A DNA stretch of 64,000 nt from Actinomadura madurae (lineage in GTDB: Bacteria; Actinomycetota; Actinomycetes; Streptosporangiales; Streptosporangiaceae), in contig NZ_FOVH01000023.1 in NCBI RefSeq assembly GCF_900115095.1, positions 85,098-149,097 on the forward strand. The letters are read 5' to 3'. Under the pieces are notes generated by a model. The model had not been told where the DNA came from. It saw nothing but the letters and a program-made list of their open reading frames with translations, and did no database searches. A program made the translations under genes and the position numbers. Each line of letters begins with the position of its first letter. Position 1 is the stretch's first letter. Below, in pieces: positions 23,330 through 32,207 of this stretch.

Positions 23330-24076
23330 ATGACGACGATGACGGCCGGGGCCCCGGCGCCGGCGACGGTCCTGGACGCGGTCAGCCTGGACGCGGTCAG
23401 CAAGACCTACGGCGAGGTGCGGGCGCTGGACGGCGTCACCCGCACGTTCCCGCGCGGCGGGTTCACCGCCGTGATGGGGCCGTCCGGGTCGGGCAAGAGC
23501 ACGTTCCTGCACTGCGCGTCCGGGCTCGACCGCCCGACCGCCGGCACCGTCCGGATCGGCGGCGTCGAGCTCGGCCGACTGGGCGAGGCGAAGCGGACCC
23601 GGCTGCGCCGGGAGCGGATCGGGTTCGTCTTCCAGGCGTTCAACCTGATCCCGTCCATGGACGTCGAGCAGAACATCACGCTCCCGCTGCGGCTCGGCGG
23701 CGCCGAGGCGGACCCGGCCTGGCTCGGCGAGGTCGTCGCGCGGGTCGGGCTCGCGGACCGGCTCCGGCACCGGCCGTCGGAGCTGTCGGGCGGGCAGCAG
23801 CAGCGCGCCGCGCTCGCCCGCGCGCTGATCACCCGTCCGGAGGTCGTGTTCGCGGACGAGCCGACCGGGGCGCTCGACCCGCGCACGGCCCGCGACGTCA
23901 TGCGGATGCTGCGCGAGGCGGTGGACCTGACCGGCCAGACCGTCGTGCTGGTCACGCACGACCCGATGGCGGCCGCGTGGGCCGACTCGGTCGTCTTCCT
24001 CAGCCGCGGCCGGATCGTGGACGAGCTGGCCGCCCCGACCGTGTCCGCCGTCATGGCCCGCTGGGAGACGCTGTGA
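23330..24076 (+). CDS. MacB-type ABC transporter ATPase
   Basis: A 248-residue ATPase with Walker A GPSGSGKST, Q-loop FVFQAFNLIPSMDVEQNI, signature LSGGQQQR and Walker B EVVFADEPTGALDP, the pattern of LolD/MacB/BceA-type ATPases. It pairs with the FtsX-type permease that overlaps its stop by 4 bp (GTGA). The ATG at 23330 has GGAGGGAAG before it. Being divergent from a two-component system, it is probably an inducible efflux or antimicrobial-peptide detoxification module. Confidence 0.93.
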   Translation: MTTMTAGAPAPATVLDAVSLDAVSKTYGEVRALDGVTRTFPRGGFTAVMGPSGSGKSTFLHCASGLDRPTAGTVRIGGVELGRLGEAKRTRLRRERIGFVFQAFNLIPSMDVEQNITLPLRLGGAEADPAWLGEVVARVGLADRLRHRPSELSGGQQQRAALARALITRPEVVFADEPTGALDPRTARDVMRMLREAVDLTGQTVVLVTHDPMAAAWADSVVFLSRGRIVDELAAPTVSAVMARWETL

Positions 24077-26499
24077 AGGGCAGGGGGCCGTCCGCCGGGA
24101 TCTTCGTGGCGCTGGCGTTCGCGGCGGCGCTCGTCGGGGCGTGCGGGGTCCTGCTGGAGTCGGCGCTGCGGGCGCACGCCCCGGTCGAGCGGTTCGGTGC
24201 CGCCACGGCGATCGTGACAGGGCCGCAGAGCGTCGAGGACCGGATGAAGCGGTTCGGTGACGAGCCGGAGGAACAGAGCCGCCCTTTGACCGAGCGCGCG
24301 CCGGTCCCTCTCGCGGTCGCGGCGAAGCTGCGCGCCGTCCCGGGGGTGCGGGCCGTGGTGGCGGACGTCTCCTTCCCCGTCCTGCTCTCCACCGGCCGGG
24401 CCGTGACCGGCCACGGCTGGGAGTCGGCGGCCCTGCGTCCCTACAGCCTCAGCGCGGGCCGCGCGCCACAGGCACCTGACGAGGTGGTGCTGAGCGCCTC
24501 CACCGGCATCAGGCCGGGCGACCCGGTCCGGGTGCAGGCCGGCGGGACGCCCCGCCCGTACCGGGTGTCCGGGCTCGTCGCGGACGGTCCCGGCGCGGCC
24601 TTCTTCACCACGGCGACCGCCGCCGCCCTCGGCGGGCACCCGGGCCGGGCCGACGCCCTCGCGGTCGTCGGCGACGCGGACGGGGACGCGCTCCGCGAGG
24701 CCGCCCCGGGGCTCACCGTCGCGACCGGGGCGGCGCGCGGCGACGCCGAGGACCCGGCCGTGGCCGCGGCGCGCCCCGGCATCGTGGAGCTGGCCGCCTC
24801 GTTCGGCGGCCTGGCCGTGCTGACCGCGCTCGTGGTCCTCGGCGGACTGATCGTCCTGTCGGTGCGGGAGCGGGGCCGCGAGCTCGCGCTGCTCCGGGCG
24901 GTCGGGGCGACGCCGGGCCAGGTCCGGGGCGCGGTCGTGCGGGAGACGACGCGCATCGCCGTCCCGGCCGCGCTGACCGGCGGCGCGCTGTCCCTCGCGC
25001 TCGGCGCGGGGATGCACGCCGCGATGATCCGCAAGGGCGTGCTGCCGGACGGGTTCGGGCTGTCGCTCAGCCCGCTGCCCGCGCTGGCCGCGGTCGCGAC
25101 CGCGGTCCTCGCCGCCGCCGTGACCTCGCTCGTGGCCGCGCTGCGGGTGTCGCGGATCCGCCCGGTGGAGGCGCTCGGCGAGACCGCGGCCGAGCCCGGC
25201 CGCCTGCCCCGGTGGCGCGTCGTCACCGGCGTGGTGTTCCTCGTCATCGGCCTGAACGCGCTCGGCTTCTCGGCCGGTGCGACCGGGCCCGCCGCGAACG
25301 CCTCGCTCGGCGGCCTCGTCATCTCCCTGATCATCGCGACGGCCTTCCTCGGCCCCCTGCTGGCCCGGTTCGGCAACCGGGTCCTCGGGCGGGCCGCCCG
25401 GACCGTCGCCCCGGTGTCCGGGCGGATGGCCCAGCACGCGGCCGGCGCCGCCGCGCTGCGCGCCGGGTCGCTGATCACGCCGGTCGCCCTGGCCGTCGCC
25501 TTCGCGGGCGTCCAGCTGTTCGCGCAGTCCACAGTCGCGCACGCCGCGCGGGTGCAGGCGGAAGAGGGCCTTCGCGCCGACCGGGTCGTGGTGTCGTCCG
25601 GCCCCGGCCTCCCGCACGGGGTCGCCGAGGCGGTGCGCCGCGTCCCCGGCGTGACGGCCGCGACGCCGGTCAGGCGCACCGGCGTCGTCATGGCGGTCAA
25701 GGAGCTGGGCGAGAAGAACCTCCGTTCGCTGGACGCCCGCGGCATCGGCCCGGACGCCGCGGCGACCATGGACCCCGACGTCTCCTCGGGCCGGCTCGCC
25801 GACCTGCGCGGGAACGCGGTCGCGCTCAGCCGGGACGTGGCGGGCGGCTTCGACGTCGGCGACACGGCGGCGCTGTGGCTCGCCGACGGAACGCGCGTCC
25901 GCGCCCGCGTGGTGGCGGTCTACGGCCGGGGCTTCGGCTTCGGCGACGTGCTGCTCCCGCGTGACCTGGTCGCCGCGCACTCGTCGGCTCCGCTAGACGA
26001 CCATGTCCTCGTCCGCGGAGACGCGGACCTGACGGCCGTCACCGCCGCCTACGCCGGCGTCCGGGTGGTCTCCCCCGCCGCGTTCCGGACGGGCCTCTCG
26101 CAGGAGATCAGGCTGCAGGGGTTCGTCGGCCGCGTGATCGTCGCGGCGATCACCGGGTTCATCCTCATCGGGCTCGTCACGACGCTCGCGGTGGCCACGG
26201 CGGCGCGGCGGCGCGAGTTCGCCCTGCTGCGGCTGGTCGGCGCGACCCGCCGCCAGGTGCTGCGGATGCTGCGGCTGGAGGCCGCGATCGTGCTCGGCAC
26301 CGGCATCGCGGCCGGGACGCTCATCGCGACCGTGACGCTGCTGACCTTCGCGGCGGCCGTCACCGGGCTCCCGCTCCCCTCGGTCCCGCCGCTGACCTGC
26401 GCGGCCGTCCTGCTCGGCACGGCGGGCCCCGCCGCCGCCGCGATCCTCCTGCCGGCGCGGGCGGTCCTGCGCCGGCGCACCTCCCCCTCCCTCTCCTGA
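24073..26499 (+). CDS. FtsX-family ABC permease (two FtsX domains)
   Basis: An 808-residue permease with an N-terminal helix, an extracellular domain, a first FtsX helix group (about residues 240-365, with ELALLRAVGATPGQVRGAV), a second membrane block (about 385-520) and a C-terminal FtsX group (about 690-805, with REFALLRLVGATRRQVLRML). This is the common actinobacterial long form, working with one ATPase. The GTG at 24073 overlaps the ATPase stop. Substrate unknown. Confidence 0.92.
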   Translation: MKGRGPSAGIFVALAFAAALVGACGVLLESALRAHAPVERFGAATAIVTGPQSVEDRMKRFGDEPEEQSRPLTERAPVPLAVAAKLRAVPGVRAVVADVSFPVLLSTGRAVTGHGWESAALRPYSLSAGRAPQAPDEVVLSASTGIRPGDPVRVQAGGTPRPYRVSGLVADGPGAAFFTTATAAALGGHPGRADALAVVGDADGDALREAAPGLTVATGAARGDAEDPAVAAARPGIVELAASFGGLAVLTALVVLGGLIVLSVRERGRELALLRAVGATPGQVRGAVVRETTRIAVPAALTGGALSLALGAGMHAAMIRKGVLPDGFGLSLSPLPALAAVATAVLAAAVTSLVAALRVSRIRPVEALGETAAEPGRLPRWRVVTGVVFLVIGLNALGFSAGATGPAANASLGGLVISLIIATAFLGPLLARFGNRVLGRAARTVAPVSGRMAQHAAGAAALRAGSLITPVALAVAFAGVQLFAQSTVAHAARVQAEEGLRADRVVVSSGPGLPHGVAEAVRRVPGVTAATPVRRTGVVMAVKELGEKNLRSLDARGIGPDAAATMDPDVSSGRLADLRGNAVALSRDVAGGFDVGDTAALWLADGTRVRARVVAVYGRGFGFGDVLLPRDLVAAHSSAPLDDHVLVRGDADLTAVTAAYAGVRVVSPAAFRTGLSQEIRLQGFVGRVIVAAITGFILIGLVTTLAVATAARRREFALLRLVGATRRQVLRMLRLEAAIVLGTGIAAGTLIATVTLLTFAAAVTGLPLPSVPPLTCAAVLLGTAGPAAAAILLPARAVLRRRTSPSLS

Positions 26500-26513
26500 A
26501 AGGAGACGTCATC

Positions 26514-26684
26514 ATGACCAACTCCACCCGCTGGACCCTGTTCGCGATCCTCATCGCCGTCAACGTCATCTCCAACGTGGTCCTCGGCGACGCCTGGCTG
26601 CAGATCGTCGTCAGCGCCGTGACCGGCGCCGCCGTCGTCGCGGTGCTGATCGACTACCTGCTCCGGGGGCGGCGCGAGCGCTGA
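26514..26684 (+). CDS. Small two-helix membrane protein
   Basis: A 56-residue protein starting MTNSTRWTLFAILIAVNVIS, with two hydrophobic segments (about 7-25 and 29-48) and a basic tail LLRGRRER. A strong site (AAAGGAG) precedes the ATG at 26514. It lies 14 bp after the permease, so it is almost certainly part of the ABC operon, perhaps as an accessory subunit. I do not recognise a named family. Confidence 0.75.
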   Translation: MTNSTRWTLFAILIAVNVISNVVLGDAWLQIVVSAVTGAAVVAVLIDYLLRGRRER

Positions 26685-26698
26685 TCCCGCCCCGCCCC

Positions 26699-26744
26699 GG
26701 CCGCCCGGGACGGACGAACCGCACGGCTCGTCCCCCGGGCGGCC
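26699..26744 (+). terminator. Terminator of the ABC exporter operon
   Basis: GGCCGCCCGGGACGGACGA pairs with the downstream TCGTCCCCCGGGCGGCC, giving a long, nearly perfect GC stem after the small membrane protein and before the DUF4253 gene. Confidence 0.6.
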
Positions 26745-26795
26745 CCGCCGCCGTTACGATCGCCACTGGCATGCTCTGTACCGGAACGGCGTGAA

Positions 26796-27632
26796 ATGGA
26801 TGATGTGGAGGTCCGGCACCTGCCGGGCGATCTGCCGCAGCTGTTCGACGGCGGCGCCGGGGACGGCGCGGCCGGGCGGACGCTGTCGGCGCCGCTGCCC
26901 GACGGGGACCTGATCTGGCCCGACCCCGGCTACCCGCAGCGGCAGTTCCTCATGCGGCCCGCCTTCTGGCTGAGCGACGACCCGGTCGGCGGGCAGGTGT
27001 GGGCCAGGTTCCGCGCCGAGCACCCGCGCTCGGGCCTGTGGCCCCTGCTGATGGACGAGACGGACCAGCCCTGGGCGGCCGGCCAGATCGCCCCCGAGCC
27101 GGTCGCCGAGGTCGGCAACTACCAGCCCCACGCGTTCATGTACGAGGTGTGGGCCGACTGGGCGGAGCAGGCGGACGGCGACCACGACGACCTCGCCCCG
27201 TTCGGCCGGCACTGCCCCGGGCCGGCCCCGGCGGGCGTCCCGGTCGACGACCCGGACGCCGTGGCCGACCGGCACGCCCGCGCGCTCGCCGCCCGCGGCC
27301 TGTCGCTCGGCCTGGTGGCGGTGGACCGGGGCGCCGACGCGCTCGCCGCCGTCGGCTGGCAGGGCGCTCTGAACCACAACGAGTGGACCGCGCCGCTCGC
27401 CGCCGTCCTGCGAGGCTGGGAGGACCGGTTCGGCGCGCGCGTCATCGGGCTCGGCTTCAACACGCTGGAGCTCAGCGTCGCCGCGCCCCCCGTCACCACC
27501 CGGCACGCCGTGCACGTCGCGGCCGAGCACTGGGCGTTCTGCCCGGACATCCTTTTCCAGGGCCCGGGGACGCTGGCCGGCTACGCCGAGGAGATCCGCG
27601 GCAAGACCAACTGGTCATTCTGGTGGGACTGA
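26796..27632 (+). CDS. DUF4253 domain protein
   Basis: A 278-residue protein whose C-terminal half matches the DUF4253 pattern (NYQPHAFMYEVWADW, ALAAVGWQGALNHNEW, GRH/ADRHARAL, and FCPDILFQGPGTLAGYAEEI). No signal peptide or membrane segment, so it should be cytoplasmic. Function unknown; the family is common in actinomycetes. It stands alone ahead of the stressosome operon, from which it is separated by 191 bp. Confidence 0.82.
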   Translation: MDDVEVRHLPGDLPQLFDGGAGDGAAGRTLSAPLPDGDLIWPDPGYPQRQFLMRPAFWLSDDPVGGQVWARFRAEHPRSGLWPLLMDETDQPWAAGQIAPEPVAEVGNYQPHAFMYEVWADWAEQADGDHDDLAPFGRHCPGPAPAGVPVDDPDAVADRHARALAARGLSLGLVAVDRGADALAAVGWQGALNHNEWTAPLAAVLRGWEDRFGARVIGLGFNTLELSVAAPPVTTRHAVHVAAEHWAFCPDILFQGPGTLAGYAEEIRGKTNWSFWWD

Positions 27633-27823
27633 CACCAAAGCCAAAAGGTGGTCATCTCACGTAAACGTCCAGGTCAGTACCGGTGGGACCCGCCGATTCC
27701 GCGGTTACCGTGGTGCGGGTGAGCACCGGGTGGCGCGGCCGGGACGACCTCCTCGAATGATGCGCGCGGGCGACCCCCGCCGAGCGGCCGCCGTCCGGAC
27801 CGGGGCACGGAGGGAGCGCGGCG

Positions 27824-28657
27824 ATGACCGACGGCTCGGGCGATGTACGGATCACGGAGCTGCTGCGCTCTTGGCGGGAGCCGGTGCTGGCCCGCTGGGT
27901 CGAGCTGGTGACCCCCGGCATCCGCGGCAGGCTCACCGAGCATGAGGTCCAGGCGGAGCTGGGCGAGTTGTACGGGCTGGTCGAGCGCTCCCTGGAGGGC
28001 GACGACGCGGCCTCGGGCGAGCTGCGGGCGACGCTGGCGGAGATCTCGCGCAGCCGGGCCCGGCAGGGGTTCAGCCCGCGCGAGACCGCGATCAGCGTGT
28101 TCGCGCTGAAGCAGGCGCTGTACGAGCAGATCAGGACCACCCGTGACCAGCGCGCCTACAGCGAGATCATCGACTTCTCGGCCTACGTCGACGAGCTCGG
28201 GCTGGCGACGTTCGAGACCTACGCGGCGGCGCGCGAGCAGGTCATCGCCGACCAGGCCGAGCAGCTGCTGGAGCTGTCCACGCCGGTGGTGAAGCTGTGG
28301 GACGGGGTGCTCGGGGTCCCGCTCGTCGGAACCCTCGACTCCGCGCGCACCCAGGTCGTGATGGAGACGCTGCTGCAGACCCTGGTGGACACCGGCTGCC
28401 GGTTCGCGGTGATCGACATCACCGGCGTGGCCGCCGTGGACACCGAGGTCGCCCAGCACCTGATGAAGACGGTGATGGCGGCCCGGCTGATGGGCACGCA
28501 CTGCGTGATCTCGGGGATCCGGCCGCAGATCGCCCAGACGATCGTGACGCTCGGCATCGAGTTCGGCGACATCGTGACCAAGCCGACCCTGGCCGACGCG
28601 CTGGCGTACACGCTCGCGCTCCGCGGCGTGCGGGTGGTCGCCGGGCGGGAGGACTGA
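27824..28657 (+). CDS. rsbR: RsbR-type stressosome co-antagonist
   Basis: A 277-residue protein with an N-terminal helical sensor domain of the RsbRD_N type (about 10-140) and a C-terminal STAS domain (about 150-270). The linker LSTPVVKLWDGVLGVPLVGT is the classic RsbR signature, and the phosphorylatable threonine of DITGV (Thr200) is kept. With RsbS it would form the stressosome core that holds RsbT until stress. The ATG at 27824 follows GGAGGGAG. It is the first of six coupled genes; no convincing SigB-type promoter could be found upstream. Confidence 0.93.
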   Translation: MTDGSGDVRITELLRSWREPVLARWVELVTPGIRGRLTEHEVQAELGELYGLVERSLEGDDAASGELRATLAEISRSRARQGFSPRETAISVFALKQALYEQIRTTRDQRAYSEIIDFSAYVDELGLATFETYAAAREQVIADQAEQLLELSTPVVKLWDGVLGVPLVGTLDSARTQVVMETLLQTLVDTGCRFAVIDITGVAAVDTEVAQHLMKTVMAARLMGTHCVISGIRPQIAQTIVTLGIEFGDIVTKPTLADALAYTLALRGVRVVAGRED

Positions 28658-29043
28658 TGGAACGGGTGCCGATCCTGAAGATCGGGGACGTCCTGCTTGT
28701 GTCGATCCAGACCGACCTGCAGGACCAGACCGTCATGGCGCTGCAGGAGGATCTCGCCGAGCGGGTCTCCGGCACCGGCGCGCGCGGCGTCGTGATCGAC
28801 ATCACCGCGGTGGACATCGTCGACTCGTTCATCGGCCGGATGTTCGCCACCATCGCCGCCATGTCGCGGCTCATGGACGCCGAGACGGTGGTCGTCGGGA
28901 TGCGCCCCGCGGTGGCGATCACGCTGGTGGAGCTCGGGCTGTCGCTGGGCGGGGTGCGCACCGCGCTGGACCTGGAGGAGGGCATGCGGCTGTTCGGCGC
29001 CGGGCCGCCGGACGCCCGCACCGCCGCGGCGGGCGGCCCATGA
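28657..29043 (+). CDS. rsbS: RsbS-type stressosome scaffold (STAS)
   Basis: A 128-residue single STAS domain with the RsbS signature DITAVDIVDSFIGR. The residue equivalent to the phosphorylated serine of B. subtilis RsbS is a threonine here (Thr50). An extra tail of about 12 residues rich in Ala/Gly follows the domain. Its ATG shares one base with the rsbR stop (TGATG), and its stop overlaps the rsbT ATG (ATGA). Confidence 0.94.
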   Translation: MERVPILKIGDVLLVSIQTDLQDQTVMALQEDLAERVSGTGARGVVIDITAVDIVDSFIGRMFATIAAMSRLMDAETVVVGMRPAVAITLVELGLSLGGVRTALDLEEGMRLFGAGPPDARTAAAGGP

Positions 29044-29450
29044 CCCTGCCGCCCGGCGGCGAGATGCCCATCGCCTCCAACGACGACGTCGTCCGCGTCC
29101 GGCACCTGGTCCGGTCGGCCGCCGCGGCGGCGGGGCTGTCCCTGGTCGACCAGACCAAGATCGTCACGGCGGCGAGCGAGCTGGCCCGCAACACCTACGC
29201 GCACGGCGGCGGCGGGACGATGCGGGTGGAGCAGGCCACCGGCGAGGGAGGCCGCCGGGGCGTGCGCGTCGTCTTCACCGACAGGGGGCCCGGCATCGCG
29301 GACGTGGACCAGGCGCTCAGCGAGGGATGGACGAGCGGGACGGGCCTCGGGCTCGGCCTCTCGGGCGCCCGCCGGCTGAGCGACGAGTTCAGCCTGTCGA
29401 GCGAGGTGGGGAAGGGCACCACGGTGACGGTGGCCAAATGGCTCCGCTGA
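29040..29450 (+). CDS. rsbT: RsbT-type switch kinase
   Basis: A 136-residue GHKL kinase with the N-box SELARN (Glu47, Asn51), G1 box DRGPGIAD (81-88) and G2 box GTGLGLGLSGA. RsbT phosphorylates RsbR/RsbS and, once released, activates a partner phosphatase; here the likely partners are the SpoIIE-type proteins encoded just downstream. The ATG at 29040 overlaps the rsbS stop, and the gene end overlaps the next start by 13 bp. Confidence 0.94.
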   Translation: MTLPPGGEMPIASNDDVVRVRHLVRSAAAAAGLSLVDQTKIVTAASELARNTYAHGGGGTMRVEQATGEGGRRGVRVVFTDRGPGIADVDQALSEGWTSGTGLGLGLSGARRLSDEFSLSSEVGKGTTVTVAKWLR

Positions 29451-30490
29451 ACGGCGGCGGATGGACGACCAGCCCGCCGGCGGGCGACTCGCTGCTGGTG
29501 CGGGTGGAGGAGCCGAGCGCGGCGGCGGGCGTGCGGCGGCGGATCACCGCGTTCGCCGAGCGGCTCGGGTTCGGCGGGGAGCGCCTCGGCCAGGTCCAGC
29601 TCGCGGCGACCGAGGCGGCCACGAACCTCGCCAACCACGCGCGGCAGGGCGAGATGGTGGTGCGGATCGTCCGGTCCGGTGAGACCGCGCTGCTGGAGTT
29701 CGTCTGCGTGGACCGCGGGCCCGGCATCGCCGACGTGCCGGCCTCACGCGCGGACGGCTACTCGACCAGCGGCACCCTCGGGCTCGGGCTCGGGTCGATC
29801 GAGCGGCTCGCCGACCGCTGCGGGATGTTCTCGCTGCCCCGGACGGGCACGGTGCTGTACGCGCGGTTCCTGCCTCCGGGCACGCCCGCCGGGCAGGACG
29901 GCGCGGACCCGCCGTTCGCCGGCCTCACCGTGACGATCGAGGGCGAGGAGGTGTGCGGCGACGCGTACACGGCGCGCCTGGCCGACGGCACGGTCCACGC
30001 GCTGCTCTGCGACGGCCTCGGGCACGGCCCGCTGGCCGCGCGGGCGGCGTGGGAGGCCGTCAGGGCGGCACACGAGGCGGCGCCGCCGGCCCGGCCCGGC
30101 GACGTCCTGCGCCACGTCCACCGGCGGATGTCGGCCACCCGGGGCGGCGCGGTCGGCGTCGTCTCCGTCGACCCGGCGGCCGGGCGGGTGCGGTTCGCGG
30201 GGATCGGGAACATCGGCGCATGGATCGTCGGGCCGGAGCGCCGCACCGGGATGATCTCCGTCCCGGGGATCGCGGGCGTCCATGCCGACCGGATCCGGGA
30301 GCACTCCTACGACCTGCCGCCGGACGCGGCGGTGGTATTGCACTCCGACGGCCTGACCGGCCGGTGGGGCCTCGCCGACCAGCACGGCCGCCGCGACCCG
30401 ATGCTGATCGCGGCGACCCTGCTGCGCGACGCCGGGGTGCGGCGCGACGACCGGTCCGTGCTCGCCGTCACCACGGCCGGATGGGAGTGA
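29438..30490 (+). CDS. Fused RsbW-like ATPase / RsbX-like phosphatase
   Basis: A 350-residue fusion. Residues about 18-148 are a GHKL kinase-like domain (N-box Glu59/Asn63, DRGPGIAD at 92-99, GLGLG at 116-120). Residues about 160-350 are a SpoIIE/PP2C-type phosphatase with CGDAY (173-177), CDGLGHG (191-197) and HSDGLTGRW. The short phosphatase resembles RsbX, which resets the stressosome by dephosphorylating RsbR and RsbS. It starts inside the rsbT gene (ATG 29438), so translation is coupled. Confidence 0.9.
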   Translation: MAPLNGGGWTTSPPAGDSLLVRVEEPSAAAGVRRRITAFAERLGFGGERLGQVQLAATEAATNLANHARQGEMVVRIVRSGETALLEFVCVDRGPGIADVPASRADGYSTSGTLGLGLGSIERLADRCGMFSLPRTGTVLYARFLPPGTPAGQDGADPPFAGLTVTIEGEEVCGDAYTARLADGTVHALLCDGLGHGPLAARAAWEAVRAAHEAAPPARPGDVLRHVHRRMSATRGGAVGVVSVDPAAGRVRFAGIGNIGAWIVGPERRTGMISVPGIAGVHADRIREHSYDLPPDAAVVLHSDGLTGRWGLADQHGRRDPMLIAATLLRDAGVRRDDRSVLAVTTAGWE

Positions 30491-30494
30491 CCGC

Positions 30495-32207
30495 ATGGCC
30501 GGCGACCTGCTCCGCATGGAGATCGTGGACGAGCACGGCGTGTTCGCCGTCCGCCAGGCCGGCCGGCACGTCGCCGCCGCGGTCGGCCTCGACCACCAGG
30601 ACCAGGTCCGGGTCGCCACCGCGCTCAGCGAGGCCGGGCGGCAGCTGTACGCGTCCGCCGGGAGGGTGTCCGTCGCGTTCCGCCTCGACGACGGCGGGCG
30701 GCCCGGCCTGGTGATCGAACTCGATCTCGGGCGGGCCCGGCCGGACCGCCCGCCGGAGTCGCTGGACGCGGCGGCCCGCCTGATGACCCTGATCGAGGAG
30801 GACCGGACCGGCGACCGCGACCGGATCCGGCTGCGCAAGGACCTGCCCGCCAGTGCCGCTCCGATGGCCGACGAGGACGTCGCCGCCCTGCGGGTCCGGC
30901 TCCGCCGGCTCCGGCCCGCCACCGCCCTTGAGGAGCTCAGGACGCAGAACGCCGAACTCCTCGCCGCGCTGGAGGAGCTGCGGAACCTCAACGCCGAGCT
31001 GGAGGCGACCAACCACGGCGTGATGGCCCTCTACAACGAGATCTCCGAGGAGCTGGAGGAGACCAACAGCGGCGTGGTGGCGCTGCACGCCGAGCTGGAG
31101 GAGAAGTCCGACCAGCTGCGGAGGGCGGTCGAGGTGAAGAACCGCTTCTGGGCCAATATCAGCCACGAGCTGCGCACCCCCGTGAACGGCATCATCGGCC
31201 TGTCCCGGCTGCTCCTCGATCCCGCCGCCGAACCGGTCACCCCGGAGCAGCGCCATCAGATCATCCTGATCGGGGAGACCGGCGGCACCCTGCTGGCGCT
31301 GGTCGACGAGCTGCTCGACATGGCGAAGGCCGAGCAGGGCAGGCTGGAGCCGCGGCCCGCGCCGGTGAACGTCCCGGCGCTGCTGAAGCACCTGGCGGAG
31401 CTGATGGGCCCGATGGCCGAGCAGGCCGGGCTCACGCTCTCCGTGGACGTGTCCCGCGCGCCCCCCGTCATCGTGACCGACCGGGAGATGCTCTCCCGCA
31501 TCCTGCGGAACCTGGTGGGCAACGGGCTGAAGTTCACGGCGGAAGGGGAGGTCCGCCTCGCCGCCGGAGCGACGTCCCGGCACACCGAGTTCGTCGTCAC
31601 CGACACCGGCGTGGGCATCCCGCCCGACGAGCAGGAGCGGGTCTTCGAGGAGTTCTACCAGGCGCCGGGCGGCACGGCGCGGGGAACCGGGCTCGGCCTG
31701 CCCTACGCCCGCCACCTCGCCACCGCGCTCGGCGGCGAGCTCCTCCTGGAGAGCGCCGAGGGCGAGGGCACGACGGTGACGCTGCGGCTGCCGCCCTACC
31801 GGCCCCTGGCCGAGCTCGGCCTCGGCCACGTGCTGATCGCCGATGACGACGACGCGACCCGCCGGCTCCTGCGCGGCCTGGTGGAGGAGGCCGCGGAACG
31901 GGTCAGCGAGGCCGCCGACGGCCGTGCCGCGCTCGCCGCCGTCGCCGCCGACCCGCCCGGCCTCATCCTGCTGGACCTGCGCATGCCCGGAGTGGACGGC
32001 GTCGACGTCCTCGCCGAACTCCCGCCGGAGCCGCCGGTCGTGCTGGTCACCTCGGCGGACGTGACGGTTTCGGACGACCCGCGGCTGGCTCGCGCGGGCG
32101 CAATGCTGGCCAAGGACAGGATCGGCCCGGAGACGCTCGCCGACGCGGTGCGCGCCGCCCTGGCCGATGGCACCGCCCGCCCCCGCGACGCCGGGGGGCC
32201 GGCATGA
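30495..32207 (+). CDS. Hybrid histidine kinase with coiled coil and receiver
   Basis: A 570-residue soluble protein. Residues 1-115 form a weak RsbT/ATPase-like N-terminal domain (ATALSEAGRQLYASAG). A long Glu/Leu/Asn-rich coiled coil follows (about 140-215), then HisKA with His224 in NISHELRTP, HATPase with DTGVGIP and GTGLGLPYARHLA, and a C-terminal receiver (Asp494 in LLDLRMPG). No membrane segments. It lies between the stressosome genes and the phosphatase gene, whose ATG overlaps its stop (ATGA). It probably links stressosome state to phosphotransfer. Confidence 0.92.
   Translation: MAGDLLRMEIVDEHGVFAVRQAGRHVAAAVGLDHQDQVRVATALSEAGRQLYASAGRVSVAFRLDDGGRPGLVIELDLGRARPDRPPESLDAAARLMTLIEEDRTGDRDRIRLRKDLPASAAPMADEDVAALRVRLRRLRPATALEELRTQNAELLAALEELRNLNAELEATNHGVMALYNEISEELEETNSGVVALHAELEEKSDQLRRAVEVKNRFWANISHELRTPVNGIIGLSRLLLDPAAEPVTPEQRHQIILIGETGGTLLALVDELLDMAKAEQGRLEPRPAPVNVPALLKHLAELMGPMAEQAGLTLSVDVSRAPPVIVTDREMLSRILRNLVGNGLKFTAEGEVRLAAGATSRHTEFVVTDTGVGIPPDEQERVFEEFYQAPGGTARGTGLGLPYARHLATALGGELLLESAEGEGTTVTLRLPPYRPLAELGLGHVLIADDDDATRRLLRGLVEEAAERVSEAADGRAALAAVAADPPGLILLDLRMPGVDGVDVLAELPPEPPVVLVTSADVTVSDDPRLARAGAMLAKDRIGPETLADAVRAALADGTARPRDAGGPA

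Noticed and set aside
23407..25980. Long open frame of 857 codons opposite the ABC exporter genes
   Set aside because: It is the antisense shadow of two well-defined genes: Arg/Gly/Asp-rich, without any domain, an effect of GC-rich third positions.
27633..27823. SigB-type promoter (GTTT-N14-16-GGGTA) before rsbR
   Set aside because: GGTTAC and GGGTGA/GGGTGG elements exist but the spacings (about 8 and 19) do not fit; no promoter could be assigned in this 191-bp gap.
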